From Bacteroidota bacterium (lineage in GTDB: Bacteria > Bacteroidota > Bacteroidia > NS11-12g > UBA9320): DNA of 64,000 bases. The stretch spans positions 169,737 to 233,736 of the forward strand of contig NVWV01000002.1 of the NCBI GenBank assembly GCA_002746305.1. The letters run 5' to 3'. The translations under genes and the position numbers were made by a program. Below are positions 61,666-64,000 of this stretch, piece after piece (the first letter of the stretch is position 1; each line of letters opens with the position of its first letter). A model generated the notes under the pieces. The model searched no databases. It saw only the letters and a list, made by a program, of their open reading frames with translations, and was not told the origin of the DNA.

Positions 61666-64000
61666 TTGATTGCTTTATTTTGGTTTGGTAAAAATATATT
61701 GACCTCGGTATACTCTCCTTCTTCAGAGGATAGATGTATACTCCCATTTAATCTATTTATAGTCTCTTTCACGATATACAATCCAATACCTGCTCCATCA
61801 GCAGACTTGTGTGCTCTATAAAACATATCGTACACCTTTGGCTGCAACTCTTTTGCTATCCCAAGACCATTATCTCTCACTTTTATACGGATTAACTCTT
61901 TTTCTTGTGAAACTGCAATTTCTATTTGTGGATTATCTTTAGATAAATCACTAAACTTAATTGCATTTGAAATAAGGTTGTTCAATATAATTTTAACCCT
62001 TTCCTCGTCTGAATAGAAAACTGCACTTCTATCTACGTTTAATACTTTGGCTATCTTTTCCGAGTTTTCATAATAATAATGAGCTCTCAAAACCTCATCC
62101 GTTATTTTAGAAAAGTTTAAACGAGTTGCTTTAGCAGGCAGTCGCGTATTCTTTGTATAAGCGGTTATCTTTTGAATAAAGGAATCCAATTTTTCAATAC
62201 TCTTTTCCTGTAAATCATAATAGGAATTTAATACTTGCTTATCCTCTTCGTTTCTCATAATACCAATGAGTCCGATTAGGTTGGTTAAGGGTGCTCGTAA
62301 ATCGTGAGCAGTTTTATAAACAAATTGATCAAGTTCCCTATTGATTTTCTTAAGCTCAATATTTTGAGATCTCAGAGCTTTTTCAGTGTCTATTTCATTA
62401 GTAATATCCTGAACATCACCTACTATTTTGGAAACTTTACCATTTACCAGTTTGGCCTCACCTCTATTGTGTAGCCAATATTTTGTATCATTTATAGTAA
62501 ATGGATGGATAAATGAATATGAACCTCCCTTATCTAATGCCTCACTAATAACTCTATTAAAATCTGCATGATACTCTTTGTCAATAAACTTAAAAACAGA
62601 ATCTAAACTGTATTCTGTATCCGCTTCGAACCCAGGAAATAACGCACTATTATTGTCCCATTTGAGTAATCCTGTTTCCAAATCAAATTGCCAATTAAAC
62701 AATCTACCATACTTTCTGGCTTTAGTCAACTCTTCTGTAGACTCCAATAGTTTCATTTTTGTCTGCACTTGTTCGGTTATATCATCAGCCATTATTACAA
62801 CCCCACCAATTCTGTTTTTGGCTGTAAACCATGGATTTACTTTAGCTGTGTAAACAACAACATTTCCATTTTTTCTTTCATAAGACTCATTAACCAGCTC
62901 TACTGCTTCTCCAGCAAAGGCTTGATTTATCAACCTCTTCCATCTCAATGGAATATTGGGGTTTAATTCAAAATGATTTTTCCCAATGATCTCATGTTCG
63001 TTATTTTTTACAAATTGACTAATCCATTTTTTAGAAACCTCTATGTAATTCCCTTCGTTATCTAGCATGGCAATCGCCACTGGATTATCTTTTATCAATG
63101 ATTTAAGTTCCACATTCTTTGCAGAAAGTTCCTCATAGTTTTTGAGTTCATTCAGTTTTATTGCTAACAATGAAGCTATTCCTTCTAATGTTCGCTTGAT
63201 CTTATCTGTATACCTCCCATTTATTGAACTTTCAGAGTCTATTACACCTATTAGCTTATCTTTATAAACAATAGGCACTGCTAATTCACTCTTACAGGGC
63301 TTACTATCAAAAATGTAATCTGGGTCAAGAGATACATCATCTACAAGAATAGTTTCTTTTGTTCTTGCACACCTCCCAGTTATTCCTCTAGAAAGTGGTA
63401 CTGTGATGAACCTTTTATTTTTATCCTCAAATTGTATCTCTTGTCCACGTTTGACAATAACCGTTTGTTTAAGGACTTCATACTGATGTTCAATTAAGAA
63501 AATAGATAAATCCTCCAGATCCAAGAGGTCTAAACATAGATTGCCGACACCTTCAAAAATTTCACGTTTATTATTGGAGCTAAAAATGATATTTGAAAAT
63601 CGATTTAACATCTTCTCAAATACTTCGGGCTCAGTTAAAACTTGCTTGTAGGCGTCAAACTGTTCTTCTTGACTTTTTTTAGTAATGTCCTTTAGAATTG
63701 TAACGAGAACGGATTCATTATCCACTTGTACAATAGACCTGGACACATTTACTATCACTTCCACACCTGTGGTAGAGATAAGTACTCTACTGTTTTCATC
63801 TGCTACTTGAGATGTAAATAATAAATTGTCCTCATGCCCCATATCATACGCGATTTCGGGTAAAAAGATATCAAAATCATTTTTAAAATCTCCTTCAATA
63901 TTGAAGAGTGTTTTGAAACCCGCATTTGAAATTAAATACTCTAGTTTACTATTTTTAATAGTGTAACATAAGCCTGACTGTTCTAGTATATCTAGAATAG
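61662..64000 (-). CDS. Multi-PAS/GAF histidine kinase, 5' end beyond the window
   Basis: The frame stays open from 63842 to the right edge, where it still reads PAS-like protein, so the gene is partial. Visible order: PAS remnant, GAF (YDVKS region; TGRCARTKETILVDDVSLDP), PAS (GNYIEVSKKWISQFVKN), a further PAS/PAC (LLKWDNNSALFPGFEADTEY), HisKA with VYKTAHDLRAPLTNLIGLIG, and HATPase (NNLISNAIKFS, VRDNGLGIAKELQ, GAGIGLYIVKETINRL). No membrane span is seen in the visible part. It should phosphorylate the downstream receiver protein. Ligands unknown. Confidence 0.93.
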   Translation of the reverse strand, partial: ILDILEQSGLCYTIKNSKLEYLISNAGFKTLFNIEGDFKNDFDIFLPEIAYDMGHEDNLLFTSQVADENSRVLISTTGVEVIVNVSRSIVQVDNESVLVTILKDITKKSQEEQFDAYKQVLTEPEVFEKMLNRFSNIIFSSNNKREIFEGVGNLCLDLLDLEDLSIFLIEHQYEVLKQTVIVKRGQEIQFEDKNKRFITVPLSRGITGRCARTKETILVDDVSLDPDYIFDSKPCKSELAVPIVYKDKLIGVIDSESSINGRYTDKIKRTLEGIASLLAIKLNELKNYEELSAKNVELKSLIKDNPVAIAMLDNEGNYIEVSKKWISQFVKNNEHEIIGKNHFELNPNIPLRWKRLINQAFAGEAVELVNESYERKNGNVVVYTAKVNPWFTAKNRIGGVVIMADDITEQVQTKMKLLESTEELTKARKYGRLFNWQFDLETGLLKWDNNSALFPGFEADTEYSLDSVFKFIDKEYHADFNRVISEALDKGGSYSFIHPFTINDTKYWLHNRGEAKLVNGKVSKIVGDVQDITNEIDTEKALRSQNIELKKINRELDQFVYKTAHDLRAPLTNLIGLIGIMRNEEDKQVLNSYYDLQEKSIEKLDSFIQKITAYTKNTRLPAKATRLNFSKITDEVLRAHYYYENSEKIAKVLNVDRSAVFYSDEERVKIILNNLISNAIKFSDLSKDNPQIEIAVSQEKELIRIKVRDNGLGIAKELQPKVYDMFYRAHKSADGAGIGLYIVKETINRLNGSIHLSSEEGEYTEVNIFLPNQNKAIK

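Overview
The window comes from an AT-rich member of the Bacteroidota, probably a Flavobacteriales-type marine bacterium. Evidence: T9SS-type C-terminal sorting or gliding-associated domains on four secreted proteins, Bacteroidota-style gyrA, etfBA and serC-serA-DUF1015 blocks, many SPII lipoproteins, and TTG/ATG starts with weak Shine-Dalgarno sequences. No species is assigned.

Layout. 1-3.4 kb: small chromosomal genes (two SRPBCC proteins, a Crp/Fnr regulator, an NTF2-like protein, an AraC relic, a histidine-phosphatase lipoprotein). 3.5-17.2 kb: a run of four dif-like (XerC/XerD-type) sites in one orientation, at 3516, 10060, 14783 and 17151, which share a TTATGGGC XerD-like arm and, in three of them, the same TATAAA centre. 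They cut the region into three cargo modules. Module 1 (6.5 kb) is a compact, right-to-left prophage with a Rep protein, many tiny overlapping membrane-protein genes, a candidate capsid gene and a GH108 endolysin whose membrane anchor lies in another frame. Module 2 (4.7 kb) carries an IetAS-type AAA ATPase plus subtilase pair with a DUF2188 protein. Module 3 (2.4 kb) carries two tiny genes and a membrane-anchored protein with FG-GAP-like repeats. 17.2-24.6 kb: an accessory stretch (NTF2-like protein, two TetR regulators, small coiled-coil proteins, a membrane protein, a DUF4365 nuclease-like protein, three exported proteins).

24.6-64 kb is mostly housekeeping: a TPR protein, gyrA, prmC, a YhcG-type PDDEXK protein, ribD, an EamA transporter, an IMPACT-family protein, a T9SS metalloprotease, a polysaccharide-deacetylase-like protein, a glycosyltransferase, a LysE exporter, a YdjM-like protein, a FemAB/GNAT protein, a TlpA-like thioredoxin, two large PKD/CHU_C surface proteins, trkH-trkA, a thioesterase, etfB-etfA, a bifunctional nuclease, an XRE regulator beside a fifth, degenerate dif-like half-site, serC-serA-DUF1015, yihY, tRNA-Ser(UGA), and a response regulator with a multi-PAS histidine kinase that runs off the right edge.

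The most notable reading is that a chromosomal dif-like locus has accumulated a phage, a defence pair and an orphan membrane protein as separate Xer-delimited cassettes. The phage does not look like an inovirus, because I see no Zot-like P-loop protein. It may belong to a small membrane-containing or ssDNA lineage. All family calls rest on motif reading, without database searches.
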